In this document: piece by piece, positions 33,646 to 43,917 of the stretch
Position numbering within the stretch: position 1 is the first letter of the stretch
Layout: every line of letters begins with the position of its first letter
From: Kriegella aquimaris
GTDB lineage: Bacteria; Bacteroidota; Bacteroidia; Flavobacteriales; Flavobacteriaceae
Assembly (NCBI RefSeq): GCF_900103215.1
Contig: NZ_FNGV01000008.1
Location: 124,001-188,000 of the forward strand
DNA length: 64,000 nt
Reading direction: 5' to 3'
Position numbers and translations under genes: made by a program
Notes under the pieces: generated by a model
What the model was told of the DNA's origin: nothing
What the model saw: the letters and a program-made list of their open reading frames with translations, nothing else
Database searches by the model: none

Positions 33646-34611
33646 CTAATTTAAAAGTACGCCTTGCCTTTTTTTCCAATCGTTTAGATAGTCGCGGCGC
33701 CATTTGTTAACAGTTTTTGCTCCGGGTTTGTCGCCCTCTTGATATTCGGGTTGTTGTAGGTCTGTAAAGTAATTTGGGCCATGGCCCGTTTTTTGAAAGC
33801 GACCTCCCCAACTTTCCGACTCTGGGTCTTCGGGATCTCCGTGGAGCAAATAAAGTACAGAAGGGGTGTCTCCCATTTTAATATCTTTCTTCTTTTGGTA
33901 AAAAAGATTTCCCAAGGCACCCCTTCCTTTTACGTTCGAAGTTACAAAGCTTTCGTTTCCGTAATCCATTTCATTATATCCGCCCATATACATGCCGCGA
34001 AAAGTAGTATTATTTTCTATAAACCAGAAATCGGGATGATCGTTGTAGACGTAGTTTCTAGCTAGGGGGTCTAGTTTTGTGTTCCACGACCCTATAAAGT
34101 ACACCCTTATTTTCGATTTGATATCGGGCGCCGCCTGTAGTGCTTGGGCGATATCCGTAATCGAGCCCCATACAAGAACGTATAGTGGTCTTATATCGGG
34201 TTTGTGGGCTTCGTCGATAATCCGTTGCGCCCCTTCGCTAATGGCCGTGTCTGGCTTGTCGGTTTTTTGGGGATCTAAGGCGCCCTGTGAAGTAATCGAT
34301 CTCAGGTAATCTGGTGAGGGATACTCGGTAGATCGCTCTTTTAATTTGGTATAATCGGTTTCATAAGCTTCGATAGCTTCTAAAATATGCTTTTTACGGC
34401 CACCATTTGGTGGAGAGGATACCAAACCGACAATGTCCAATGTGTCGGCATAGAGCAAAAGGTGTACCATAGACTGAAAGTCGTCGGGATCACTTCCACC
34501 GATATCCGTAGAAATAAGTACACGCGGTTTTGATGGTGTTTCAGTACATGAAATAAACAGGGCGAAAATTGATGATAATAAGAAAATTGAAATTGTTTTG
34601 ACGGGTAGCAT
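33646..34611 (-). CDS. DUF1593 / nucleoside-hydrolase-like lipoprotein
   Basis: 321 residues. Signal sequence ends in a lipobox (FALFISC). The domain has the calcium-binding acidic cluster of nucleoside-hydrolase-like proteins (LISTDIGGSDPDDFQSMVHLLLYAD), plus LYVLVWGSITDIAQAL and GDPEDPESESWGGRFQ. The DUF1593 family is linked to glycan-associated (cellulose-binding Sde182-like) proteins. Cell-envelope anchored. The true substrate is unknown. It lies 115 bases before the Gfo/Idh/MocA gene on the same strand. Confidence 0.85.
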   Translation of the reverse strand: MLPVKTISIFLLSSIFALFISCTETPSKPRVLISTDIGGSDPDDFQSMVHLLLYADTLDIVGLVSSPPNGGRKKHILEAIEAYETDYTKLKERSTEYPSPDYLRSITSQGALDPQKTDKPDTAISEGAQRIIDEAHKPDIRPLYVLVWGSITDIAQALQAAPDIKSKIRVYFIGSWNTKLDPLARNYVYNDHPDFWFIENNTTFRGMYMGGYNEMDYGNESFVTSNVKGRGALGNLFYQKKKDIKMGDTPSVLYLLHGDPEDPESESWGGRFQKTGHGPNYFTDLQQPEYQEGDKPGAKTVNKWRRDYLNDWKKRQGVLLN

Positions 34612-34706
34612 GGTCGAAGTGTTAGTAAAGTGATTGAAAAATCATCCTCCTAAAATATATAAAATCGAAGTTATAACCATGCTGTAGTTCGAAAGTAAAT
34701 TAAGAA

Positions 34707-37700
34707 CTATGAAACCTCGGCCATTTGTTGTTCAAAAGGTGCCATGGCCTTCAGTGCTTTGTCGACCGAAGTAATGCGTTCAAAGACCAATAATAATCGC
34801 AGTCCGTTTCGCGTCTGTTTTTCCTTTACCTTACAGAGTTGGGGCTGGCTTTGAACAAACCGCATTACTTTCATAAAACCGGGACTTTGGTAGAATGGCG
34901 ATTGTTGATCCGAGATGAAGTAGCCAATGAGCTTTCCTTTTTTCATAACGACTTTTTCCAACCCTATACTGTTGGCAATCCATTTGATACGCACCGAGTT
35001 CAAGAGGTCTTCTACCTGCGAGGGAAGCTCTCCAAAACGGTCGATTAATTCTGCCTCGAATTTCTGTAACCCCTCTTCGTCTTTAACTTGATTCAGTTCG
35101 GTATAGAGGTTCAGGCGCTCGGTGATATTATTAATATAATCATCGGGGAAGAGCAACTCAAAATCAGAATCGATTTGCGTGTCTTTTACAAAGACTTTCT
35201 CGTGATGGCCTTCTACCTCTTCATACAGTTCCTTAAACTCATTTTCTTTAAGTTCGTCAATGGCCTCGGCCAAGATTTTCTGGTAGGCGTCGAAACCGAT
35301 TTCATTGATAAAACCGCTTTGTTCTCCACCTAACAAATCACCGGCGCCCCTTATTTCAAGGTCTTTCATTGCAATATTGAAACCACTGCCGAGTTCGGTA
35401 AATTGCTCGAGTGCCTGAATACGTTTTTGTGCCTCGCTCGTCATCATATGAAAAGGGGGCGTAATAAAATAACAAAAGGCTTTTTTGTTGCTTCGACCTA
35501 CTCGGCCCCGCATTTGGTGGAGGTCGCTCAACCCGAAGTTATTGGCATTATTGATAAAAATCGTATTCGCGTTGGTAACATCCAGACCACTTTCTACAAT
35601 GGTGGTGGAAACCAACACGTCGAATTCCCCATTGATAAAGGCCAGCATTAGAGTTTCCAGTTTTTTACCTTCCATTTGGCCGTGTCCGATTCCTATTTTG
35701 GCATCGGGCACCAAACGTTGCAACATGCCGGCCACTTCTTTGATGTTTTCGATTCGGTTATGAATGAAAAACACCTGTCCGCCCCGTTGAATTTCATATT
35801 GTACGGCATCACGAATGGTTTCCTCGGAAAAACGAATGACTTCACTTTCTATCGGATAGCGGTTCGGTGGTGGAGTATTGATGACCGACAAGTCCCGTGC
35901 CGCCATCAAGCTGAACTGCAGCGTTCGTGGTATAGGCGTTGCTGTAAGGGTCAAAACATCAACGTTTTGTTTTATTGATTTGAGCTTGTCTTTGACGGAA
36001 ACTCCGAATTTCTGTTCTTCGTCGACAATCAACAACCCTAAATCTTTAAACTGCACATTTTTATTGACCAGCTGGTGGGTGCCGATGATAATATCGACCT
36101 TTCCGGAAGCCAAATTTTCTAGCGTTTCCTTTTTTTCCTTGGGCGTTCGAAAACGATTTAAGTAATCGACCGTTATGGGCATATCACTGAGCCGCTCGGC
36201 AAAAGTGCGTTGGTGTTGAAAGGCTAAAATAGTAGTAGGAACGAGAACGGCTACCTGCTTGCCATTGTCAACCGCCTTAAAAGCTGCTCGAATTGCCACT
36301 TCGGTCTTTCCAAAACCCACATCACCACAGACCAAACGGTCCATGGGGCGCTCACTTTGCATATCTTTTTTAATATCTTCAGTGGCCTTGGTCTGGTCGG
36401 GGGTATCTTCATAAATAAACGAAGCTTCCAATTCATATTGCAGGTAACTGTCAGGGTCGTACTGGAACCCTTTTTGTAACCGTCGCTTGGCATAAACTTT
36501 TATAAGGTCGAAAGCTATTTTCTTTACCCTTGTTTTCGTTTTCTGCTTTAATTTCTTCCAGGCGGCAGAACCTAATTTATAAATTTTTGGCGGGGCGCCA
36601 TCTTTTCCATTGAACTTTGAAATCTTATGTAGCGAATGAATGCTAACATAGAGAATGTCGCGCTCGCCGTACATCAGTTTAATGGCTTCCTGTTTTTTGC
36701 CTTCGACATCAATTTTTTGAAGTCCACCGAACTTTCCGATACCATGATCGATATGGGTCACATAATCACCGATTTCAAGTTTGTTGAGGTCTTTGAGCGT
36801 AATTGCCTGTTTTTTTGCGTATCCGTTTTTAAGGTGGAATTTATGGTAGCGCTCAAAAATCTGGTGGTCTGTGTAACAAACGAGCTTAAGATCATCGGAA
36901 ATAAACCCTTGATATAATGGAAAAACCAGTGTTTTATAATGCACATCGTGACCAACTTCGTCAAAAATATCATGAAACCGTTTGGCTTGCTGTTCAGACG
37001 CGCAAAATATATAATTCGAATAACCGGCTTTATGGTTGTTGTTGAGGTCGTCGATCAACAAATCGAATTTTTTGTTGAAAGCCGGTTGGGGTTTGGTGTT
37101 GAAAACTATTACCGGTGCCGCTGTGGCGTCACCTGTTGGGTGCAGCACAGTCGAAGCCGCACCTAATTCTACAGCTGAGAATTGCTGTAACTGACTTCGA
37201 AGTAGTTTGGAGTTTACAAACAGTTCTTCCGGTTTGGCATGTTTTATTTCTGACGAAAGTTTGGTAAATGCTTCTTCGGCCTTTTGAAAGAATGAATCTA
37301 GCCGATCATAAATTAGGTCGGTGTTTTTTCCGAAGACTACCGTGTTTTCTGGTATGTATTTGAGGAAGCTTTCACGAGACTCATTTGAAAACTTGTTCTC
37401 TACATTGGGGATGATGGTAATTTTAGTGACCTTATTGGTCGAAAGTTGCGTTTCTACATCAAAAGTACGGATGCTATCGACTTCGTCGCCAAAAAACTCA
37501 AGGCGGTAGGGCTCATCATGTGAAAATGAGAATACATCGACAATACCCCCACGAACCGAAAATTCACCGGGTTCCGTAACAAAATCGACACGTTTGAACT
37601 GGTATTCGAAAAGTACCTCGTTTAGAAAATCGAGCGAAATAGAATCGTCTAACTTTATTTTCAGGGTATTCTTGTCGAGTTCTTTTCTTGTAACTACTTT

Positions 37701-38099
37701 TTCAAAAAGGGTATCGGGATAGGTGACAATAACCGCGGGTTTTTTTCGAGAATTGATACGGTTCAAAACTTCTGCCCGAAGCAAGACATTGGCATTGTCG
37801 GTCTCCTCAATTTGGTAGGGCCGACGGTAACTTCCGGGGTAGAAGAGCACGTCTTTTTCCCCAATCATTTGTTCCAGGTCGTTTAAGTAGTAGGCCGCTT
37901 CTTCTTTATCATCGAAAACCAATAAAAAAGGAACTTCTGAATTCAAAAAGACATCCGAAAGTACAAAGGATAATGAAGAACCCGTGAGTCCTTTTAATAC
38001 GATGCTTTTATCAAGATCGGCATTTTGGGCAATAGCGTCCCTCAGTTTCCGTGTCTGTGGAGACTGTTCGAACAGTTGTTGAATTGTAGCTGGGGTCAA
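34707..38099 (-). CDS. mfd: Transcription-repair coupling factor Mfd
   Basis: 1130 residues, the normal length. N-terminal UvrB-like region, then the RNA polymerase-interacting domain (KLEIGDYVTHIDHGIGKFGGL, about residues 470-490). The helicase motor shows Walker A in CGDVGFGKTEVAIRAAF, DEEQ in LLIVDEEQKFGV, TATPIPRTLQF, and motif VI in MRGRVGRS. The C-terminal TRCF domain follows (FELLFPDDYINNITERL...). Mfd removes stalled RNA polymerase at DNA lesions and recruits UvrA. It stands alone here, with about 100 bases before the nucleoside-hydrolase-like gene's start and a divergent flavoprotein gene on the other side. Confidence 0.98.
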   Translation of the reverse strand: MTPATIQQLFEQSPQTRKLRDAIAQNADLDKSIVLKGLTGSSLSFVLSDVFLNSEVPFLLVFDDKEEAAYYLNDLEQMIGEKDVLFYPGSYRRPYQIEETDNANVLLRAEVLNRINSRKKPAVIVTYPDTLFEKVVTRKELDKNTLKIKLDDSISLDFLNEVLFEYQFKRVDFVTEPGEFSVRGGIVDVFSFSHDEPYRLEFFGDEVDSIRTFDVETQLSTNKVTKITIIPNVENKFSNESRESFLKYIPENTVVFGKNTDLIYDRLDSFFQKAEEAFTKLSSEIKHAKPEELFVNSKLLRSQLQQFSAVELGAASTVLHPTGDATAAPVIVFNTKPQPAFNKKFDLLIDDLNNNHKAGYSNYIFCASEQQAKRFHDIFDEVGHDVHYKTLVFPLYQGFISDDLKLVCYTDHQIFERYHKFHLKNGYAKKQAITLKDLNKLEIGDYVTHIDHGIGKFGGLQKIDVEGKKQEAIKLMYGERDILYVSIHSLHKISKFNGKDGAPPKIYKLGSAAWKKLKQKTKTRVKKIAFDLIKVYAKRRLQKGFQYDPDSYLQYELEASFIYEDTPDQTKATEDIKKDMQSERPMDRLVCGDVGFGKTEVAIRAAFKAVDNGKQVAVLVPTTILAFQHQRTFAERLSDMPITVDYLNRFRTPKEKKETLENLASGKVDIIIGTHQLVNKNVQFKDLGLLIVDEEQKFGVSVKDKLKSIKQNVDVLTLTATPIPRTLQFSLMAARDLSVINTPPPNRYPIESEVIRFSEETIRDAVQYEIQRGGQVFFIHNRIENIKEVAGMLQRLVPDAKIGIGHGQMEGKKLETLMLAFINGEFDVLVSTTIVESGLDVTNANTIFINNANNFGLSDLHQMRGRVGRSNKKAFCYFITPPFHMMTSEAQKRIQALEQFTELGSGFNIAMKDLEIRGAGDLLGGEQSGFINEIGFDAYQKILAEAIDELKENEFKELYEEVEGHHEKVFVKDTQIDSDFELLFPDDYINNITERLNLYTELNQVKDEEGLQKFEAELIDRFGELPSQVEDLLNSVRIKWIANSIGLEKVVMKKGKLIGYFISDQQSPFYQSPGFMKVMRFVQSQPQLCKVKEKQTRNGLRLLLVFERITSVDKALKAMAPFEQQMAEVS

Positions 38100-38331
38100 C
38101 CGTTAATTTTTAATGAAACCCTATGGTCTGATTATATCCATATCGAATAGGTCAAACCTTATGGTCGAATTAACCCTGTTGCTATGAGGGTTATTTCAAT
38201 TTTTGAACTGCAAAGATAGGAATATGTGCTTAACTGACAGCGTTCATAATTTTAGAATATGGGTTAATCTTTGGTATTTAAAATTTGGATATTGTGACAG
38301 CGGGAATCACATCTCTAGAAATACAAAAATT

Positions 38332-39681
38332 ATGAAAATAGAGGAATTCGATGTATTTGTTATTGGTAGCGGAACCGCAGGGCAGACTGTTGCTGAAGCA
38401 TGTATCAAGGGTGGACTTACTGTGGCCATGGCCGATTATCGCGAGTTTGGGGGTACTTGTGCCAATAGGGGCTGTGATCCGAAAAAAGTGCTCTTGGCAG
38501 GAACTGAAGTTCTGGAAATGGCCGGACACCTTGAAGAAAAGAAAGTAGTAACACTACCTCGCCTCAACTGGAAAAAACTGCAAAAATTTAAAAAAGGGTT
38601 TACGAACGCGGTTCCTGTGAAGACGGAAGACAAACTTTCAAAGCTGGGTGTAAAACTATATCATCAATCGCCCCATTTTCTTGATGAAAATACACTGTCC
38701 GTAGAAGGTAAAACGGTGAAGGCCCATAAAATTGTGATTGCCACAGGCTATACACCACGCGAATTACCTTTTAAAGGGGCCGAACATTTAAAGACCAGTG
38801 ATGATTTCCTTAATTTAAAGAAAATGCCAAAGAGGTTGACGTTCATCGGCGCCGGTTATGTGGGTATGGAATTTGCTCATATGGCTGCCAGAGCGGGGGC
38901 CAAGGTGACGGTAATCGATACTGGTAATCGACCATTGGCCGATTTTGATACGGATTTAGTGGATGAATTGACCGAATATTCAAAACTAATGGGCATAGAT
39001 TTCATATTTAATGCCACTGTCAATGCGGTGAAAAAATCAAAAAAGAAATACCAGTTGAATTATGAAAAGAATGGGAAATCGGAGCGTATTTCGACTAAGT
39101 TAATTTTTAATACTGCAGGGCGCGTACCTGCATTGGCTGAGTTGGGACTTGAAAAAGGGAATGTCGCGTTCGATGAAAATGGAGTGAAAGTGAATACATA
39201 CCTACAAAGTACATCCAACCAAAATGTATACGCTTGTGGTGATGTTTCGAATCATTCTGTACCACTGACACCTTTATCGGGGCGAGAAGGGTATGTTGTT
39301 TCTCATAATATTATAGCGGGAAATACAAAAAAAATCGATGTGCCCGTGGTGCCTTCCGCAGTTTTTACATTGCCTAATCTTGCATCCGTAGGCTATTCGG
39401 AAAAACAAGTTAAGGAACGTTATAAAAATGTGGTCATTAAAAAAGAATCGGCTTCCGATTGGTTCAATGCCAAACGTCTCAATAGTCCAATATATTCCTA
39501 TAAAATTTTAATAAACGAACGTACCGATAAAATAATTGGAGCACACCTCTTGGGACCTTATGCCGCAGAGACCATAAATTTATTTGCTATGGCCATAAAT
39601 AATGGAATGACCACAAATGATATACAACGAACAATCTTTACCTATCCTTCCTGGGGCAACGATATGAAGAGTATGGTTTGA
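38332..39681 (+). CDS. Glutathione reductase-like FAD oxidoreductase
   Basis: About 449 residues from ATG at 38332; an earlier ATG would add 43 residues that lack family similarity. FAD-binding block DVFVIGSGTAGQTVAE, redox-active disulfide GGTCANRGCDPKK (Cys-x4-Cys), NAD(P)-binding block LTFIGAGYVGMEFAHMA, a second FAD contact VYACGDVS, and the C-terminal dimerisation domain (PNLASVGYSEKQV, LLGPYAAETINLFAMAI). The usual catalytic His-x4-Glu near the C-terminus is not obvious (the end reads TYPSWGNDMKSMV), so it may act on a small disulfide, mercuric ion or quinone-like acceptor rather than glutathione. Divergent from mfd and convergent with the TspO-like gene. Confidence 0.9.
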   Translation: MKIEEFDVFVIGSGTAGQTVAEACIKGGLTVAMADYREFGGTCANRGCDPKKVLLAGTEVLEMAGHLEEKKVVTLPRLNWKKLQKFKKGFTNAVPVKTEDKLSKLGVKLYHQSPHFLDENTLSVEGKTVKAHKIVIATGYTPRELPFKGAEHLKTSDDFLNLKKMPKRLTFIGAGYVGMEFAHMAARAGAKVTVIDTGNRPLADFDTDLVDELTEYSKLMGIDFIFNATVNAVKKSKKKYQLNYEKNGKSERISTKLIFNTAGRVPALAELGLEKGNVAFDENGVKVNTYLQSTSNQNVYACGDVSNHSVPLTPLSGREGYVVSHNIIAGNTKKIDVPVVPSAVFTLPNLASVGYSEKQVKERYKNVVIKKESASDWFNAKRLNSPIYSYKILINERTDKIIGAHLLGPYAAETINLFAMAINNGMTTNDIQRTIFTYPSWGNDMKSMV

Positions 39682-39736
39682 ATTTTGAAATGATGGCAAG
39701 AGGTATTTTTTGTTATTTACCATTGAGAATAGTTTG

Positions 39737-40534
39737 TTATTCTTTTATCCGTTCCATCAATTTGGACATTGGGTTGGTCTTCCGATTTTGATAGCCATGT
39801 ATGCCGATTGCGGCCAATAGGATAAAACTACAGAACAATGCCGAATAGGCTATCGTGTCAAGTGAACCGTTGTGTCGCACAAAAATTGCTAATAGGGACC
39901 AAATGCCTACAGCGGCAAATTCTCGCATATTTCTGTAAACAATCATGGCAATATTGATTGCTGTGGCTGCGATTATCATGACAATCGTCCAATGCTCTTC
40001 TGAAAGAAAAGCACCATCCCAACCCATTTTGGTTAAATAAAGGGAGATGTTGGCGATCGTGGCAACGGTAATCCAACCACTGTAAAGGCAAATCGGCCAC
40101 CAAACAAATGCGATGATTTCGATTGGGGCATCCCAGCGTTCCATGTTGGTATTGAGAACGATTTTTAGGAGTGAAAACAGAATGCCTAGCATAATTAAAA
40201 CCGACAGAGCGGTATAATCATAAACAAAAGCAATAACCCAGCTACAGTTCAAAATATTGGCTATAACAAACCAATAGCCCGTCTGTTCAATAAACGTACT
40301 TTCTTTTTGACTAAAAAAAGCACGGCGTACCTGAAAAATGGCGTATGCCAATAGGCTCAAGAATATAAGGCCCCAAATAGCAAAAGCGTAACTAGCGAGA
40401 GTAAAAAGGTTAACATATTTAGCACTGATTTCACCAATGGTTAAATCATTCAGGCGAACGGATTGTGAGATATAATTGACTCCGATTACCAAGATTACTG
40501 ATAAAAGGTTGAAGATGGCGAGTTTTTTTTTCAT
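39737..40534 (-). CDS. TspO/MBR-like membrane protein
   Basis: 265 residues with about seven or eight hydrophobic segments. The tryptophan-rich-sensory-protein resemblance lies in YAFAIWGLIFLSLLAYAIFQ, ANILNCSWVIAFVYD and YSGWITVATIANISLYL. TspO-type proteins bind porphyrins or lipids in membranes; the extended size here is that of the larger bacterial relatives. No operon partner: convergent with the flavoprotein, 90 bases before pdeM's end. Confidence 0.75.
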   Translation of the reverse strand: MKKKLAIFNLLSVILVIGVNYISQSVRLNDLTIGEISAKYVNLFTLASYAFAIWGLIFLSLLAYAIFQVRRAFFSQKESTFIEQTGYWFVIANILNCSWVIAFVYDYTALSVLIMLGILFSLLKIVLNTNMERWDAPIEIIAFVWWPICLYSGWITVATIANISLYLTKMGWDGAFLSEEHWTIVMIIAATAINIAMIVYRNMREFAAVGIWSLLAIFVRHNGSLDTIAYSALFCSFILLAAIGIHGYQNRKTNPMSKLMERIKE

Positions 40535-40624
40535 GTTGCGCGTTGGCTATTTGGTGGAGTTATCCATACCAATGTAGTCTTTTTAAGAGACAAAAATTAA
40601 CTGAAATAGCCTAAAAATGCGCTG

Positions 40625-41296
40625 TTATGAAAAATGTCTTCCGCGATTTGGTATGCTCAATTCTATTTTAAACACGGCGTCTTCGGTTATGGCGTAAACC
40701 TCATTGTCGTGTTTAGGTTCAAGAATGTGACTGCCGGTAAAAGTGCCGAAAGCTGGCAATATCATTTGATTCGTACTTTTAAAAAAGCATGGTAACCGGA
40801 GTGATTGCCGACCTTCGCCCCGTAACCGAATGGCCGGATGTATGTGCCCCGAAAAATTGAAATAACCATCGCGTTCCTCAGGATGGTGCGTCAATAAAAA
40901 TTCATCGGAAATCATTTCAGAGAGCACATCAATACCCAAATTTTCATATTTCAGGGGAGATATGATGTCGTGATTGCCAGCCACCAAAATGACTTTCGAG
41001 ATAACGGTGGCCATCCATTGCTCGAAAAGTTTCCACTCGCTATTAAGAGAAGAATGAAATAAATCGCCTAAAAATACGACCTCTTCGGGTGAGAAGAAGT
41101 TGATGGCTTCGTCCATTAGTTCAAAATTTCTTGTAATCGCATTCCACGGTACCGCAGCCCCGAACTTTCGAAAATGCGAGACTTTACCAAGATGCACATC
41201 ACTAATTAAGAGCATTGATTTTTCTTCCCAAAAAAGGGTGCCCGAAGGGTGAAAAATAATGGTTTGATTTCGAATTAGAGTAGATTGGGTGTTCAT
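40625..41296 (-). CDS. pdeM: Ligase-associated DNA damage response endonuclease PdeM
   Basis: About 223 residues. Metallophosphoesterase motifs are in order: LLISDVHLGKVSHFRKFG, VVFLGDLFHSSLNSEW, VAGNHDIIS and SGHIHPAIRLRGEGRQSLRLPCFF. This exact combination is that of PdeM, the phosphoesterase found with the ligase-associated Lhr-like helicase. It lies 57 bases after the helicase stop on the same strand, at the 3' end of the four-gene cassette. ATG at 41296 chosen because it starts the conserved region; the earlier one at 41314 adds six residues. Confidence 0.93.
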   Translation of the reverse strand: MNTQSTLIRNQTIIFHPSGTLFWEEKSMLLISDVHLGKVSHFRKFGAAVPWNAITRNFELMDEAINFFSPEEVVFLGDLFHSSLNSEWKLFEQWMATVISKVILVAGNHDIISPLKYENLGIDVLSEMISDEFLLTHHPEERDGYFNFSGHIHPAIRLRGEGRQSLRLPCFFKSTNQMILPAFGTFTGSHILEPKHDNEVYAITEDAVFKIELSIPNRGRHFS

Positions 41297-41353
41297 GCCA
41301 TGCGAAATTAGCAAAAAGTCCCGTGGTTACCGTTGAAAATTATAAACGTACGG

Positions 41354-43822
41354 CTATCTTCTTTTCATCAGCATAGCGGTCATGCGTTTGATGCGATCGG
41401 CCAGTTTTTCACTGCTGAGTTTTTCCCGCAATCTATCCGTGATAATGGGAAAAGAAAAGGGTGTCGGTTTTTTGCAAGCCTTCCAAACAATTTCTTGGAT
41501 AGCGATGCGCTCCAAGGCCAGACGTAAACGACCTTCTTCCAATTGATGTTCAAAGGTCTCGGTAAACGCTTGTTGAAACAGCAGGTTGTCTGGCTCGTAA
41601 TCTCGAAATACATCGAACAACAGTTGTGAATTACTCTGAAGGTGTTTCATTTTTATTCCCTTATTAGGGTATCCGGTAAAGACCAGGCCGCTGATAACTG
41701 CAATATCCCTAAATTTTCTACGGGCCATTTCAGTGGAGTTTAGACTCTTTTGCAGATCTTCTAAAAGATAATCTTTGCTAAATAGATTGTTGTCGATGAC
41801 TTGTTGTATATCGATTTCTTTATCGGAAAGTAGTTCGAATCCGTAATCATTAAAAGCCAGCGAGAAGGTGATTGGAAAGAGCAGACTAATTCGGTACCCC
41901 AGCAAACTACCCATAGCTTCGTGCACAAACCGACCTTCAAACGGATAAAAAATATGATGGTACCCATCTCGGGTTTTGAAGGTTTCTATTAAAAATTCTT
42001 GAGAATTGGGCACAATACTTTCTATGCGTTGGCGGTCAAACAAAGGGGAAAGCGATCTTATTTCTACCGATTGGTTTTTTTTGTCCAATCCCGCGGAATA
42101 CAGTTCATTTCGCAGCAATTCCGACATTTGCGCCGAAAGTGTCAGTCGTCCGCCCATCCAACTAGGAACTTTATTGGTTTTTTTGGATGAATTTCGCACG
42201 TGTACCTGCATGTCTTTGATACGGATGAATTCCAAATTACGCCCCGCAAAGGTAAAGACATCCCCTTGGGTCATTTTTGAAATAAATGATTCTTCGACCG
42301 AGCCGATATATCCACCTTTTTGATACCTTACGGTTAAATTGGCATCACCTACGATTGTGCCAATTTGAAAGCGGTGTCGCATGGCCACTCCTCTGTTATT
42401 GACTTTAAATTTGCCATCTTCCTCGATTTCTACCTTTTTATATTCGTCGTAGGTCTGAAGGCTCTGGCTGCCTAAAACCAAAAAATTTAAGAGCCATTGC
42501 CATTGGTCTTTTGACATGGCTTGATAACAAAAGGTTTGTTGAATTTCAGGGAAAATTTCATCAGGATAGAATCCGTCGGAAACTGCCAAGGTAGTAAGGT
42601 ATTGTAACAAAACATCGAAACTATTCAAATAGGGTATGCGGTCTTCTACCGCTAGTTGTTTTACAGCTTGCTGTAAGGCCGATGCCTCGACCAATTCGAG
42701 CGCGTGCGTGGGCAGAAAATAAATGACGCTTTCCTTGCCAGGTCTGTGACCACTTCGGCCAGCACGTTGCAGAAATCGGGCAACGCCCTTAGGTCCTCCT
42801 ATTTGTACTACTGTCTCAACAGGTGCAAAGTCGACTCCGAGGTCAAGGCTCGAGGTGCAAACCACCGCCTTCAGGCTTTCATTGCGTATAGCCTGTTCTA
42901 CCCAAAGCCGCGTCTCTTTATTGATGCTGCCATGATGCATCGCCATCTCTCCGGCGTATTCAGGATGCTTTTCAAGAATTTTTTGAAACCATATTTCACA
43001 CTGGCTACGTGTATTGGTAAATAATAGGGTGGTTTTGCTGTTATTGATAATAGGTATTACTTCTTCAAGCAAACGTAGGCCCAAATGGCCCCGCCAAGGG
43101 AAAGTTTCCATTTCTTTCGGAATGATACTTTTGACCGTAATTTTTTTATTCAGTTTAGCCTTGATCATCACCGAATTTTCCAAGGCGTTTGAATTTGGCC
43201 CGAGCAGCACCTGTCGTGCCTGATCCAGATTTCCTATGGTAGCCGAAATACCCCAGATACGGAGGTTTTTGGCCACACTCCTTAAACGAGACAGACCCAG
43301 TTCCATTTGAACGCCTCTTTTTGTGCCTAAAAGTTCGTGCCATTCATCGACGACTATGGCCGTACAGTCTTTAAAAATGCGATCATACCCTTTGGTAGCG
43401 AGCAGTAGTTGCAAGCTTTCTGGGGTAGTAATCAAGAGGTCGGGCATCAGTTTTTTCTGTTGTGCTCTTTCTTTAGTGCTGGTATCTCCGGTGCGTATGC
43501 CCACTGTCATTTGTGTTCCTAAATCTTCGGTTATTCGCTCTGCGGATTGTTTTATTTCTAGGGATAGCGCACGTAGAGGGGTAATCCAAATAGCTTTTAA
43601 TCCTTTTTTATGCTTGGTGCGGTACTCCGGATTTTTTTTGATGTAGTGGAGTACGATAGGAAACCAAAGCGCATAAGTCTTCCCGCTACCCGTGGGTGCG
43701 TTCAGTAATCCATGTTTCCCTTGTAAAAAGGCTTGCCATGTCTTTTTTTGAAACGGAAAAGGTTTCCAGTCTTGTTGCTGAAACCAATTTTCGGCGATAT
43801 GGTACAGTTCGTCCCTGGTCAT
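41354..43822 (-). CDS. Ligase-associated DNA damage response Lhr-like helicase
   Basis: 822 residues. DExH motor: Walker A in NAPTGSGKTYALWFP, DEWH in VVDEWHELLGTKRG, GISATIGN (motif III), and HHGSI and QRAGRSGHRPG (motif VI). The C-terminal winged-helix and Lhr-specific beta region follows. It belongs to the bacterial Lhr-like family of the ligase-associated DNA-repair cassette, which unwinds DNA 3' to 5'. It follows the ligase gene by 95 bases and precedes pdeM by 57 bases; all four genes are codirectional. Confidence 0.95.
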   Translation of the reverse strand: MTRDELYHIAENWFQQQDWKPFPFQKKTWQAFLQGKHGLLNAPTGSGKTYALWFPIVLHYIKKNPEYRTKHKKGLKAIWITPLRALSLEIKQSAERITEDLGTQMTVGIRTGDTSTKERAQQKKLMPDLLITTPESLQLLLATKGYDRIFKDCTAIVVDEWHELLGTKRGVQMELGLSRLRSVAKNLRIWGISATIGNLDQARQVLLGPNSNALENSVMIKAKLNKKITVKSIIPKEMETFPWRGHLGLRLLEEVIPIINNSKTTLLFTNTRSQCEIWFQKILEKHPEYAGEMAMHHGSINKETRLWVEQAIRNESLKAVVCTSSLDLGVDFAPVETVVQIGGPKGVARFLQRAGRSGHRPGKESVIYFLPTHALELVEASALQQAVKQLAVEDRIPYLNSFDVLLQYLTTLAVSDGFYPDEIFPEIQQTFCYQAMSKDQWQWLLNFLVLGSQSLQTYDEYKKVEIEEDGKFKVNNRGVAMRHRFQIGTIVGDANLTVRYQKGGYIGSVEESFISKMTQGDVFTFAGRNLEFIRIKDMQVHVRNSSKKTNKVPSWMGGRLTLSAQMSELLRNELYSAGLDKKNQSVEIRSLSPLFDRQRIESIVPNSQEFLIETFKTRDGYHHIFYPFEGRFVHEAMGSLLGYRISLLFPITFSLAFNDYGFELLSDKEIDIQQVIDNNLFSKDYLLEDLQKSLNSTEMARRKFRDIAVISGLVFTGYPNKGIKMKHLQSNSQLLFDVFRDYEPDNLLFQQAFTETFEHQLEEGRLRLALERIAIQEIVWKACKKPTPFSFPIITDRLREKLSSEKLADRIKRMTAMLMKRR

Positions 43823-43917
43823 GACTTACAAACGAAGTGAATGTTTAGGCCAAAGCAATAGCCCATCTTTTTTGGGGGTCATTGTTTTTGGAATATAATA
43901 GTTTTGCGAGACCAATA